This document shows, in pieces, positions 9,724-17,524 of a stretch of 26,892 bases of DNA. Source of the stretch: JBKHHU01 sp046539045. GTDB taxonomy: Bacteria; Planctomycetota; Phycisphaerae; SM23-33. The stretch is from assembly GCA_046539045.1 (NCBI GenBank), contig JBKHHU010000020.1, forward strand, positions 1 to 26,892. The letters run 5' to 3'. The position numbers and the translations under genes were made by a program. The notes under the pieces are model-generated. The model worked only from the letters and a program-made list of their open reading frames with translations, had not been told where the DNA came from and did not search any database. The stretch's first letter is position 1, and each line of letters begins with the position of its first letter.

Positions 9724-11835
9724 ATGCGTCACATCACGTGGGGCGCAGTGCTTCTGCTCGGGCTGTCGACCCTGGCGTCGGCTGAGACTCGAAAAATCAA
9801 TGTCACCTTCAGCCCGGGATGGGGCGGCTGCTATCGCCCGGAGGAATGGACACCGATCGACCTGACGCTGGTGTACCAGGTCATCTGGGGCAAGAAGGAG
9901 AAGCGCAAGCCGGTCGACCCGCTCAGTTGCGGCCTCCAGTTCACTGCCGCCCAGGACAACTCGAACAACCTGATCATCCGCCGCGACAGCGTCGTGCTGG
10001 TTCCGCAGCAGGCCCGTTTTGTGCCCATGGTTGCCAAGATCGGATACACCGACGACGAATGCGAACTGACGCTCCGGGACGACGATGGCAGAATCTGGCA
10101 CCGCAAGAGCTACGGGCTGGTCGACATGGGCGGGTATCGCAACGCCGCCAGGGCACTGAACCAGCAGGATACCCTGATCGGGCTGGTGCGGTCGTCCCGG
10201 CCGGGCATGAACCAGGGGGTATTCGGCCTCCGGAAACTCGAGAAGAACGCCCGAAGCATTTCCCAGGGCCGGGGCGGGAGAGTGTTCGTCAAGGAGAAGC
10301 AGCCGCATCTGTGCCCGTCCGACTGGACCGGCTATGCGAGCCTGGACGCGCTGGTCCTGTATGACGTGGATGTTCAGAAATCCTTCACCAGGCACCAGAT
10401 GCGGGCCATTGGACAATGGGTCCGCAATGGCGGCCGACTGTTTGTCGTCGTCGGGAGCAAGGGGTTTTCCGGGGACTCGGATCTGGCCCGGTCGCTCGGG
10501 CTGAAGCTGTCCAAGGAAGATATCGAGATCCCCGTTTCGGACTACATTCTCCAGAGATGGGGCGTGACCAAACCGGGAAAGCCCAAGCTGACCATTCGCC
10601 CGCCGGCGGTGCTTCCCCGGGGATTTACCCGGCAGAAACTCGGGTTCGACAGGGACGTTTACTATCAGGCGCCGGTTGGTTTCGGGAAGGTGGGGCTGCT
10701 GGCGTTCGACCCGGACAGCATCAAGGGCACGGCCCCGCTGTCGGTTGAGGTCGCCAGGTTCTGGGTCAGCCGTCTGGAACAACTCCTGCCGCCGGCTCGG
10801 CAACTGCATTTCGAGGAATCCGGTGGGGTTGAACAGGACTACATGGACTACTACTCGCTGTACCTGGGTGAAGTGAGCCTGGGTACCAACGGTGTGATAA
10901 ACCATCTCCACAACATCGAGGAACTCAAGCCGCTGAGCATCTGGTGGGTCATTCTTCTGCTGGGGCTGCTGGCGCTGCTGCTCGGGCCGGTGGACTACCT
11001 CGTACTGAGGCTCTTCGACCGCCTGCCGTGGACGTGGGTGACGTCGATCGTGATCGTCGTCCTCTTCTCGATCGGGGCGTTCTACGGTGTTCGGGCCTTG
11101 AGGGCCGGCTCGGGGAAGGTGCGTGTGGTCACGGTCGTGGACGCGGTACAGGGCGCCCCGGCCTGGCGGACCACCTATGCGGGCATTTATGCGTCGGTGC
11201 ACGACACGTACGAGGTCGTCGGCACGGAGAAGAACGAGTGGTGGTCCGGACTTGCCCCCACCGCCTACGAGTTGAGCGACCCGACCATGCAGCAGCGTGC
11301 CAAGGAGAACATCTACACCGTCCAGACCGGTGACGGCGGGAATCTGGTTACGGCCTTGCCGATCTCGCTGTGGACAATGAAATACATGCTCTGCGAAACG
11401 CCCGACGGTGAGATGCCGCTGAAGGTGAGGCTCGAGAACCGCAGCCAGACCGGCGTGGACATGGAGATTCACAACACCTCCGACCACCCGATCGCGTCCG
11501 GGTACATTCGCGCCGAAGGCAATCGAATCGTCCACTTCGGTGAGATTCCCCCAGGCAAGAAGGTCCGTGTCCGAGACGAGTACGCTCTTACTACTGACTG
11601 GAATTCGGCACTGGATGGAATGGACCAGATGGGCGGCTTCGGTCGGCCGGCGTTCTCGGGCGAGGAGGCGTTCTTCGCGAGAGGGACGTTGCGGCGGACC
11701 AGGGCAATGGAGCAGATGATGAGAGACGGGGCGGTGGTTGTGGTGGCCAGGTACGATGGCGCCCCGACCTCCTTCCGCCTGGGCAGCAGTTCGGATTACA
11801 CCCATATCAAGATGGTTCGCCTGATCGTCAGGTGA
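9724..11835 (+). CDS. Exported or membrane-anchored protein of unknown function in the MoxR/vWA operon
   Basis: About 703 residues. I choose the ATG at 9724 because it gives a clean signal peptide (MRHITWGAVLLLGLSTLASAET) and follows GGAGTCGGGGACC; a longer frame from 9682 would hide the signal behind 14 residues. A large N-terminal extracytoplasmic part contains WGGCYRPEEWTPIDL and a Gly-rich stretch (NGGRLFVVVGS). Two membrane helices follow (about 404-428 and 436-458), joined by a short basic loop, then a C-terminal part of about 245 residues, predicted beta-rich. I do not recognise a named family. Similar proteins, N-terminal beta domain plus two helices, are common beside vWA genes in Planctomycetota. 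The gap of 96 bases after the BatA-like gene is larger than elsewhere, so an internal promoter is possible. Confidence 0.85.
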   Translation: MRHITWGAVLLLGLSTLASAETRKINVTFSPGWGGCYRPEEWTPIDLTLVYQVIWGKKEKRKPVDPLSCGLQFTAAQDNSNNLIIRRDSVVLVPQQARFVPMVAKIGYTDDECELTLRDDDGRIWHRKSYGLVDMGGYRNAARALNQQDTLIGLVRSSRPGMNQGVFGLRKLEKNARSISQGRGGRVFVKEKQPHLCPSDWTGYASLDALVLYDVDVQKSFTRHQMRAIGQWVRNGGRLFVVVGSKGFSGDSDLARSLGLKLSKEDIEIPVSDYILQRWGVTKPGKPKLTIRPPAVLPRGFTRQKLGFDRDVYYQAPVGFGKVGLLAFDPDSIKGTAPLSVEVARFWVSRLEQLLPPARQLHFEESGGVEQDYMDYYSLYLGEVSLGTNGVINHLHNIEELKPLSIWWVILLLGLLALLLGPVDYLVLRLFDRLPWTWVTSIVIVVLFSIGAFYGVRALRAGSGKVRVVTVVDAVQGAPAWRTTYAGIYASVHDTYEVVGTEKNEWWSGLAPTAYELSDPTMQQRAKENIYTVQTGDGGNLVTALPISLWTMKYMLCETPDGEMPLKVRLENRSQTGVDMEIHNTSDHPIASGYIRAEGNRIVHFGEIPPGKKVRVRDEYALTTDWNSALDGMDQMGGFGRPAFSGEEAFFARGTLRRTRAMEQMMRDGAVVVVARYDGAPTSFRLGSSSDYTHIKMVRLIVR

Positions 11836-11867
11836 GCTTCGGGTGCGCTTCGGTGAGTTATGAACCC

Positions 11868-11893
11868 GCAGCCGCGAGGAAAACCGCGGTTGC
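11868..11893 (+). promoter_or_regulatory. Hairpin in the leader of the ABC ATPase gene
   Basis: GCAGCCGCG (11868-11876) pairs with CGCGGTTGC (11885-11893) over nine base pairs, one being G-U, around an 8-base loop. No T-tract follows, so it is not a standard terminator. It lies between the 703-residue gene and the ATPase, and could tune operon mRNA stability or translation. Confidence 0.4.
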
Positions 11894-11911
11894 CCTGACG
11901 AGGGCAGGGGA

Positions 11912-12853
11912 ATGATCGAAACTAGAGGCTTGACCAAATATTACGGTGGGCTCGCAGCCCTGGTGGACCTGAACCTGGAGATCCAGGAAGGGGACATCTT
12001 CGGGTTCATCGGTCCCAACGGTGCCGGCAAGACCACGACAATGCGAATTCTGGCGACGCTTCTGGAGCCCACCAGCGGAAGCGCCACGATCAACGGGATC
12101 GACGTCCGGACGAACGGCAAGAAGATCCGCCGCATCGTCGGATACATGCCGGACTTCATGGGCGTCTACGATGACCTGAAGGTTTTCGAGTACCTGGAAT
12201 TCTTCGCCGCGGCGTTCGGCCTGCCGCGGAAAAGCCGCAAGTCGATGATCAACGGCGTGCTGGAACTGACGGACCTGTCTGCCAAGGCGACGGCCAAAGT
12301 GGATTCCCTCTCCCGCGGCATGCAGCAGCGGTTGCAGCTGGCGCGGGTGCTGATTCACGACCCGAAGGTGCTGATTCTTGACGAACCCGCCTCCGGCCTC
12401 GATCCGCGGGCGCGTATTGAGATCCGCGAGCTGCTGCGAGAGCTCAAGACGATGGGCAAGACGATCATGATCTCCAGCCACATCCTCAGCGAACTGCAGG
12501 AGATGTGCGACCACATCGGGATTATCGAACGCGGGCAACTGGTATTCAGCGGGACCAAGGAGGACGTCCGCAAGCAGATGGGCGTGCACAGCAAATACCG
12601 CGTCCGCGTCAAGGGCGGCCCCGACGAGCAGAACCGCGCGGCAAAGATTCTCTCGGCACTCCCGCAGGTACTGGACGCGTTCTGCGAGAACACGCACATT
12701 GCCGTCCACCTCAAAGACGGCGAGGCCGACAACGACGCCAGCTTCATCGCCAAGGCGATCGTTCAGTCCGATCTCGGCCTGATCTCACTGGTCCCCGTAG
12801 AAGTGAAACTCGACGACGCCTTCCTGCAGCTGACCAAGGGGATTGTCCACTGA
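11912..12853 (+). CDS. ABC transporter ATP-binding protein, permease not adjacent
   Basis: 313 residues. Walker A is G34-P-N-G-A-G-K40-T-T42; the signature is LSRGMQQRLQLAR, close to the LSGGMxQR form; Walker B is VLILDEPASGLDP, followed by a switch His in ISSHILSE. The C-terminal extension of about 90 residues is typical of ABC-2 type exporters such as NatA/CcmA/drug-export ATPases. No permease is encoded after it: the next gene is on the opposite strand 10 bases away. None lies upstream in this window either. ABC-2 permeases are often found in MoxR/vWA clusters of this type, so its partner may be encoded elsewhere. The start follows AGGGCAGGGGA. Confidence 0.95.
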   Translation: MIETRGLTKYYGGLAALVDLNLEIQEGDIFGFIGPNGAGKTTTMRILATLLEPTSGSATINGIDVRTNGKKIRRIVGYMPDFMGVYDDLKVFEYLEFFAAAFGLPRKSRKSMINGVLELTDLSAKATAKVDSLSRGMQQRLQLARVLIHDPKVLILDEPASGLDPRARIEIRELLRELKTMGKTIMISSHILSELQEMCDHIGIIERGQLVFSGTKEDVRKQMGVHSKYRVRVKGGPDEQNRAAKILSALPQVLDAFCENTHIAVHLKDGEADNDASFIAKAIVQSDLGLISLVPVEVKLDDAFLQLTKGIVH

Positions 12854-12862
12854 CGGCTGGGC

Positions 12863-13084
12863 TTACAGCAGCTGGGTCATCATCAACATCGCAACCACAG
12901 CCACGATAAGCAGGATGACGACCAGCCCCGTAAGCCGGTCGGCGATTGGGAACCCTCGAAGCTTGGCGGTCGGGATTTCTGTCAGCCGGTACCGCCGCTT
13001 GAGTTCCTGATGGAACCAATTCTCAAATTCCCGGTTCTCTTCCCGTAGAGAGAAAGTTACCCATTTGCGCTCGCTTGTTCGCAA
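12863..13084 (-). CDS. Small single-TM protein; start uncertain, possible frameshift
   Basis: The frame gives 73 residues: a charged N-terminal half (ENREFENWFHQELKRRYRL), then a C-terminal membrane helix (about 50-70, LTGLVVILLIVAVVAMLMM). Third-position GC is high, which supports coding. The only start in this frame is a TTG at 13084 with no ribosome binding site. In contrast, an ATG at 13109 has an ideal AGGAG (13118-13122) eight bases upstream, but its frame stops after 28 codons at 13023. The natural reading is one gene whose start and end lie in different frames, through a frameshift in the DNA or an assembly error, with TTG initiation as the alternative. It is the last gene of the minus-strand group. 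No function is evident. Confidence 0.5.
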   Translation of the reverse strand: MRTSERKWVTFSLREENREFENWFHQELKRRYRLTEIPTAKLRGFPIADRLTGLVVILLIVAVVAMLMMTQLL

Positions 13085-13178
13085 GCTGTTTCGTCGTTTG
13101 GTCCCTCATGCTGAGCTCTCCTTTTGAATCCCGGGGATCTCCCGGCAGCGACTTGCCTGATTAACCGCTGAGCGAAAC

Positions 13179-13793
13179 TCAATACTCGAACATATCCCGG
13201 TAGCGGTCCCAGATGGTCTGGCGGTGTTTGTCCATGTACTGCTGACTGTAGCGTTTCTGCAGCGAGGCGTCGCCTTCGGTGGCGCTGCCCCACTGGCCTC
13301 GACGCAGGCACAGGTGCTCCAGGAGCACGCCGAGCAGCTGGAACCCTCGGGCCTGGTCCTCGGTCCAGCGGACCTCCCACGACGGCACGCCCGGTGCGGG
13401 AATCTGCTCCCGCTCGACCCCCAGCCGGTCCAGGAGCTCCTCGTGATCCATGATAAACCCCTCGTCCATCGTCAACCAGAGGTAGTTGTCCCACGCGCAG
13501 ATCGCCACCGCGTGCGGCTTGTGCCAGCCGAACGTGCCCTCGCGATGCGGAGCAAAGATGATCTCTTCCAGCCCCTGCGAAAGGTCGTTGTACTGCGGCA
13601 GGAGGCTGAGGAAATCGATGACGTCGGTCTGCAGCAGCAGGTGCTTGTACCCGCGGCCGGGACGGAGCCGCTCGACGGCGGGCAGTTCGTCCGGCTGCTG
13701 AAAGTACCCGGGCAGTCGGGACGTTTTCCCGTGCTTTTTTGCGCGTCTGCTGGCTCGGTGCTGTGCGGGTTTCTTGCGTGGTTTTCTGGCCAT
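13179..13793 (-). CDS. Uncharacterised 204-residue protein
   Basis: I do not recognise a family. The first 30 residues are very basic (KPRKKPAQHR, RRAKKHGK), then comes a mixed alpha/beta body without membrane segments, containing HKPHAVAICAWDNYLWLTMDEG and a Trp- and Arg-rich C-terminus (SWEVRWTEDQARG). The length and composition fit a soluble protein, perhaps nucleic-acid-binding through its N-terminus; that is speculation. The ATG is preceded by GGAG about 8 bases upstream. It follows the alpha/beta hydrolase gene by 28 bases, so they may share a transcript. The small membrane-protein gene lies 69 bases downstream. Confidence 0.8.
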   Translation of the reverse strand: MARKPRKKPAQHRASRRAKKHGKTSRLPGYFQQPDELPAVERLRPGRGYKHLLLQTDVIDFLSLLPQYNDLSQGLEEIIFAPHREGTFGWHKPHAVAICAWDNYLWLTMDEGFIMDHEELLDRLGVEREQIPAPGVPSWEVRWTEDQARGFQLLGVLLEHLCLRRGQWGSATEGDASLQKRYSQQYMDKHRQTIWDRYRDMFEY

Positions 13794-13821
13794 GGTCGGC
13801 TCCGGGTATGGTCGCGGGGAG

Positions 13822-14616
13822 TCAGGCCCGCTTCAGGTGTCGGTCGAAAAAACGAATGATCGCGGCACGGACATCCGGCTCGGTATAGACAGCCTCGCTG
13901 CAATGGCCTACCCCGGGCAGGCGGATCAGCTCCGCCTCCACGCCGGCTTCTTGCAGGGCTCGCAACATCCGCTCGCTCTGCTCGATGGGCACGATCTTGT
14001 CCTGATCGCCGTGGATGAGCAGGTGCGGCGGCGTCCTGCTGCTGATGTAGGTCACGGGGCTGGCGTCGGTGGCGACGTCAGGCCGGTCGGCGGGCGTTCC
14101 GCCCAGCAGGCCGGTGACTTCACGAATGCTCTCGATTCCCTCCGGCCAGTCGGTCAAATCGACCGGCGGGTAGATGGGGCAGGCCGCCTGCAGCGCCTGG
14201 GACTGCTCCGGGTACGGGCCGTCCGGCTCGAAGGTTCTGTCATCGCCGGCCGTGGCTGCCAGGGCGGCGAGATGCCCGCCGGCGCTGTCGCCCCAGATGC
14301 CGATCCGCTCCGGGTCAATTTCGAACTCCTCGGCGTGGGCCCGCATCCAGCGGATCGCCGCTTGAACGTCCGCGATCTGGGCAGGATGAATCGCTTCGTC
14401 GGAGAGACGGTAATCGGCGGAGACGATCACATAGCCTCGGTCCAACATCCAGCAGGCGAGTTTCTCCGCACCGGCCCGGTTCATGCCGATCCATCCGCCA
14501 CCGCATATCCACAGAATGGCCGGTAGCGGGCCGTTGGTACCGACAGGGCGGTACACGTTGACAAACAGATCCCGCTGCGGAGTCTTGCGGAACGGGATAT
14601 CGCGTGTCGCATTCAT
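13822..14616 (-). CDS. Alpha/beta hydrolase, BD-FAE-like esterase
   Basis: 264 residues from the ATG at 14616. The long in-frame extension to 14808 is arginine- and proline-rich and would run through the terminator hairpin, so I reject it. The nucleophile elbow is G-D-S111-A-G, the acid is D206 in HGDQDKIVP, and the base is H238 in GVGHCSE. The family usually has HGGGW as the oxyanion motif; here it reads C38-G-G-G-W42. No signal peptide is seen. Enzymes of this type remove acetyl or feruloyl groups from plant polysaccharides, or hydrolyse other short esters. The neighbouring GH28 and GH130 genes suggest, but do not prove, a carbohydrate esterase role. A terminator separates it from those genes. 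Confidence 0.92.
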   Translation of the reverse strand: MNATRDIPFRKTPQRDLFVNVYRPVGTNGPLPAILWICGGGWIGMNRAGAEKLACWMLDRGYVIVSADYRLSDEAIHPAQIADVQAAIRWMRAHAEEFEIDPERIGIWGDSAGGHLAALAATAGDDRTFEPDGPYPEQSQALQAACPIYPPVDLTDWPEGIESIREVTGLLGGTPADRPDVATDASPVTYISSRTPPHLLIHGDQDKIVPIEQSERMLRALQEAGVEAELIRLPGVGHCSEAVYTEPDVRAAIIRFFDRHLKRA

Positions 14617-14655
14617 TTTCGCAGAATACCTGTCTGGCTGGTGGCGGGAAAGCAA

Positions 14656-14684
14656 AAAGCCCGGGACCGTCGATCCCGGGCTTT
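14656..14684 (-). terminator. Intrinsic terminator after the GH28 gene
   Basis: A perfect 11-bp stem (AAAGCCCGGGA at 14656-14666 with TCCCGGGCTTT at 14674-14684) encloses a 7-base loop. Read on the minus strand it is followed by a T-run (CTTTTTGC). It lies 22 bases after the GH28 stop and 40 bases before the hydrolase ATG, so it should end the GH130-GH28 transcript. Confidence 0.85.
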
Positions 14685-14705
14685 CTCGCGTGGGTTTGCG
14701 TGGGG

Positions 14706-16073
14706 TCAGTCGATCTTCTGGGGCTCGACGCCCTCGCGGCCTGCCTGGCCTTCGAACCCGTCCTGCTTGAGGTCCTGCACGTTGTGGGTCTCCAGGGCGT
14801 GCGACCAATATTCCTGCTGGTTCTCGCCCCAGGTCACCTGCACGTTGCGCAGCGTCAGCCCGTCGATGTGCTCTCCGAACACGCCGACCGTGTCATGCCC
14901 GACGATGCCCTTGTCGAACTCCGGATCGATCCCGAAGCTGGTGTCGTTGACCATGCAAGGGCGCCTGTCGTGCTGCCTGCCCGGCCACTTGGACCACTTG
15001 TCCACCTCGATGCGGACGTTGTCCAGGACGATGTCCTCCAGCATGCTGTCCTCGCTGCCGGCAAGGAATACGCCGTTTTCGCATCGACACAGGCAGTTGC
15101 TGAACCGCACGTTGCGGACCTTGCCGAGCTTCGTGCCCGGGGCGCGATGGATGGCCGTGACGTAGATCGGTTCCGACCGGCCCCACCACTTCGGGTTGAA
15201 GTACCGCGTCTCGATGATGCAATTGCTGAACAGGATGTTCTCGACGTTTCCGTAATCACGGAGCTGAATGCTCAGCCCGCGGTTGGAACTCTTGATCACG
15301 CAGTTCTGGAACGTGATGTTGCGGAAGTCGTCGATGCTTTCCGTGCCGATCTTCACCGCCGTCGACGTGCTGCACAGCACGCAGTTGGTCACGGTGATGT
15401 TCTCGCTCGGGCCGCCTTCGGGGTGCTCCTCGCGGTTTTTGATGACGATACAATCGTCGCCTGACTGGATGTAGCAGTCGCTGATGCGGACGTTGCGACA
15501 GTGGTCCGGATCAATCCCGTCGCAGTTCGGCAGCGCCAGGTCGTTCATGATCCGGATGCCGGTGATCAGCACGTCCTCGCAGCCGCTGAGATTGATGCAC
15601 CAGTTGGCGGAGTCGACCAGCTCGATCTCGCGGAACGTCACATTGTTGCAGTCGGAGAAGGTGAACAGCTGCGGGCGCTGCTTCTTGCCCTTGTAGATGT
15701 AGCGGTCCAGTTCCTCCATGAACTTCTTGCCGTTGCCGTTGATCTTCCCACCGCCGGTGATGGCGATGCTGTTGGCTTTGGTGGCAGTGATCAGCGCCCA
15801 GCCGCGACGTTCGGGGTCTTTGGCGTAGGGGAACGCGTGGCCGGTGTATTTCTCGATATCGTCGGTACCGAGAAGCTCGCCACCGCGCTCGACGTGAAGC
15901 TCGACGTTCTCCTTCAGCTCAATCGAACCGATCAGGAACGTCTTACCGGCAGGAACGAACACCGTTCCACCGCCGTCGCCGGTGCAGGTGTCAATCGCCC
16001 TCTGAACCGCCTCGGTGTCCAGCGTCTTGCCGTCGCCGACGGCTCCGTATTCCGTGATGTCGTATAAAGCCAT
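14706..16073 (-). CDS. GH28 family, polygalacturonase-like enzyme with variant active site
   Basis: 455 residues, a right-handed beta-helix rich in NVxIxxC-type turns (NVRISDC, NITVTNC, NITFQNC, NILFSNC). It starts with the pectate-lyase-like YGAVGDGKTLDTEAVQRAID motif. The three GH28 aspartates are present: N183-C-D185 and G205-D206-D207. The usual GHG is replaced in a STSTAVKIGTES stretch (about 236-246) and the RIK motif by GLSIQLRD (about 266-273), so substrate-binding residues differ from classic polygalacturonases. No signal peptide is seen, suggesting cytoplasmic action on imported oligosaccharides. It follows a GH130 gene. Predicted substrate: a uronide or galacturonate-containing oligosaccharide, but a different glycoside is possible given the substitutions. 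Confidence 0.92.
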   Translation of the reverse strand: MALYDITEYGAVGDGKTLDTEAVQRAIDTCTGDGGGTVFVPAGKTFLIGSIELKENVELHVERGGELLGTDDIEKYTGHAFPYAKDPERRGWALITATKANSIAITGGGKINGNGKKFMEELDRYIYKGKKQRPQLFTFSDCNNVTFREIELVDSANWCINLSGCEDVLITGIRIMNDLALPNCDGIDPDHCRNVRISDCYIQSGDDCIVIKNREEHPEGGPSENITVTNCVLCSTSTAVKIGTESIDDFRNITFQNCVIKSSNRGLSIQLRDYGNVENILFSNCIIETRYFNPKWWGRSEPIYVTAIHRAPGTKLGKVRNVRFSNCLCRCENGVFLAGSEDSMLEDIVLDNVRIEVDKWSKWPGRQHDRRPCMVNDTSFGIDPEFDKGIVGHDTVGVFGEHIDGLTLRNVQVTWGENQQEYWSHALETHNVQDLKQDGFEGQAGREGVEPQKID

Positions 16074-16078
16074 ATCTG

Positions 16079-16127
16079 ATTTTCGATCTTCGATTGGGGG
16101 ATTGTTGATTTCGATTTGCGGTTTGCG
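16079..16127 (-). repeat. Seven-unit degenerate heptamer repeat between GH130 and GH28
   Basis: Read on the minus strand, 16127-16079 is seven tandem 7-base units: CGCAAAC, CGCAAAT, CGAAATC, AACAATC, CCCCAAT, CGAAGAT and CGAAAAT. It ends just before the GH28 ATG (16073), and low-GC composition sets it apart from its surroundings. Similar A-rich heptamer tracts occur between genes in several Planctomycetota and in cyanobacteria. Whether it is a regulatory or a spreading element cannot be told from one copy. Confidence 0.6.
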
Positions 16128-16140
16128 GCTTCCGGCGGTT

Positions 16141-17103
16141 CTACCAGTTCTTGCAGGCGAAGATCACATCGTCCAGCGTCCCGGTCGCCACGCACTGGAC
16201 CGTGTCGGCCCCGCCGTAGTACAGCTTCAGCGTGCCGTCGGGTTCGACGATCTTCCCGCACGGGAAGCAGACGTGCTCGACCAGCCCGGTCATCTCGTAC
16301 TCGGCCTCGGGGGCGAGAATCGGATGCTCCGTCACGTGCTTGACGATGTACGGCTTGTCCAGGTCCAGCAGGGCCGCCCCGACGCTGTATTCGCGGGTCG
16401 TGCAGTTGTTCATAATCGCGTGGAAGACGATCAGCCAGCCCTCGTCGGTCTTGTAGGGCACCGTCGACGGGCCGAGACCGCTGATGGCGTAGTTCCACAC
16501 GTCGCTGGTCCGCAGCACGCGCTGGGAATCGCCCCAGTGGATCAGGTCCGGGCTGTAGCTCAGCCAGATGTCGCCCTTGCCTCCGGCAGAGGACAGGTTC
16601 GGCCGCTCCAGACGCATGTATCGCCCGTCAGCGCTTTTCTCCGGGAAGATCACCATGTTCCGGTTGTCCGGAGCGTTGACGAAATTGACGAACTCCAGCG
16701 TCTTGAGGTCTTGGCTGGTGAACAGGGCCACGCGACACTCGCTGGTCGACTGGCACGCCAGCAGCACCTTGTACTCGCCGTCGATCCACGTGACGCGCGG
16801 GTCGTAGTAGACGGTGCTGGCCGCTTCCTGCCACCAGTCCTCGTTCTCGGGCATCTCGAACGGTTCCGGACGGAGCGTCCAGTTGAGCCCGTCTTCACTG
16901 TCGGCACCCCACAGGAGCGTCCTGTGGTTCAGCTGGTTGGTGCGACACAGCATGACGTACTTGCCGTCCTGCATCTTGACGGCAGTGGAGTTGTACACCG
17001 CCCGCATCTTGAAGCCGAGCTGCTCGTAGAAATCTTCCGGCTTGAGAACCGGGTTGCCTTCGTACCGCGTCAGAATGTCGCGGTCAATCTTGATGTAGTC
17101 CAT
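16141..17103 (-). CDS. GH130 family, beta-mannoside phosphorylase-like enzyme
   Basis: 320 residues from the ATG at 17103, preceded by GGAGAG about 5-10 bases upstream. This matches the family size; the longer frame to 17391 is rejected because its extension has no recognisable similarity. Family features are present: N38-S-T-A-V (NSTAVKMQDGKYVMLCR), the DPR motif (101-103) holding the probable acid, NRNMVIFPE, GLGPSTVPY, and a C-terminal GGADTV-like segment. GH130 enzymes cleave beta-mannosides by phosphorolysis, or less often by hydrolysis. No signal peptide is seen, in line with phosphorolysis in the cytoplasm. It is the first gene of a two-gene unit with the GH28 enzyme, which ends at the terminator at 14656. 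The exact sugar cannot be assigned. Confidence 0.88.
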   Translation of the reverse strand: MDYIKIDRDILTRYEGNPVLKPEDFYEQLGFKMRAVYNSTAVKMQDGKYVMLCRTNQLNHRTLLWGADSEDGLNWTLRPEPFEMPENEDWWQEAASTVYYDPRVTWIDGEYKVLLACQSTSECRVALFTSQDLKTLEFVNFVNAPDNRNMVIFPEKSADGRYMRLERPNLSSAGGKGDIWLSYSPDLIHWGDSQRVLRTSDVWNYAISGLGPSTVPYKTDEGWLIVFHAIMNNCTTREYSVGAALLDLDKPYIVKHVTEHPILAPEAEYEMTGLVEHVCFPCGKIVEPDGTLKLYYGGADTVQCVATGTLDDVIFACKNW

Positions 17104-17152
17104 CAGTCTCTCCGGGATTGGGTTCACGGTACAACGAATATCAAGAGCGGCG

Positions 17153-17180
17153 ATTATACCGCACCCGACCGCAGGGGCAA
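17153..17180 (-). promoter_or_regulatory. Promoter for the GH130-GH28 unit
   Basis: On the minus strand a perfect TATAAT (17153-17158) and TTGCCC (17175-17180) have a 16-base spacer, with the GH130 ATG about 50 bases on. Of the promoters in the window this and 25967-25994 are the two clearest. Confidence 0.6.
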
Positions 17181-17223
17181 CAGGCAAGAAAGGCCTCGCG
17201 CCCAGGCGAGCCCGGCCATGGCC

Positions 17224-17388
17224 ATGACAAGAATGATGGTGGTCGGGCCCGCGACGTACTTCTACGCCGCTGTCGAGCAAGGGCAGAAAGATGTGGCCCA
17301 ACTGCTGTTTGATCTCCGATATGCCGGTGGTGCCAACGCCCCGGCCAACCACCGCGCGCAGGCCATACCCGGGCGGAGATCCGCTTGA
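17224..17388 (+). pseudogene. Possible ankyrin-repeat remnant in the 17104-17524 gap
   Basis: In frame 1 of the plus strand this stretch reads TYFYAAVEQGQKDVAQLLFD, close to the ankyrin pattern of LHxAAxxGHxxVVxLLLxxG, followed by a poor match to the loop and a stop at 17386-17388. No ribosome binding site or intact repeat array is present, and the reading frame upstream of 17224 does not look coding. It could be chance, since one repeat is short. The rest of the 17104-17524 gap between the divergent GH130 and PfkB genes holds only the GH130 promoter on the minus strand; I see no clear plus-strand promoter. Confidence 0.25.
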
Positions 17389-17524
17389 CATGCCGATCTG
17401 GTGAGTATACCTGCCGGTCAGTAGCCCAGAGCGGCATGATTGCCCGAAAACGTATGGAAAATCTGCGTTGTGTGCCCTACGCTAACACGACCACTTAACG
17501 GATGCAGAAAGGACGAAGCACCCC

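Noticed and set aside
9703..11937. 744-codon antisense frame opposite the 703-residue gene
   Set aside because: Same composition as other antisense frames; no ribosome binding site and no family motif.
14617..14808. N-terminal extension of the alpha/beta hydrolase
   Set aside because: It would be translated through a perfect terminator and is Arg/Pro-rich with no similarity to the family.
17104..17391. N-terminal extension of the GH130 enzyme
   Set aside because: It has no GH130 content, runs through a consensus promoter and starts without a ribosome binding site.
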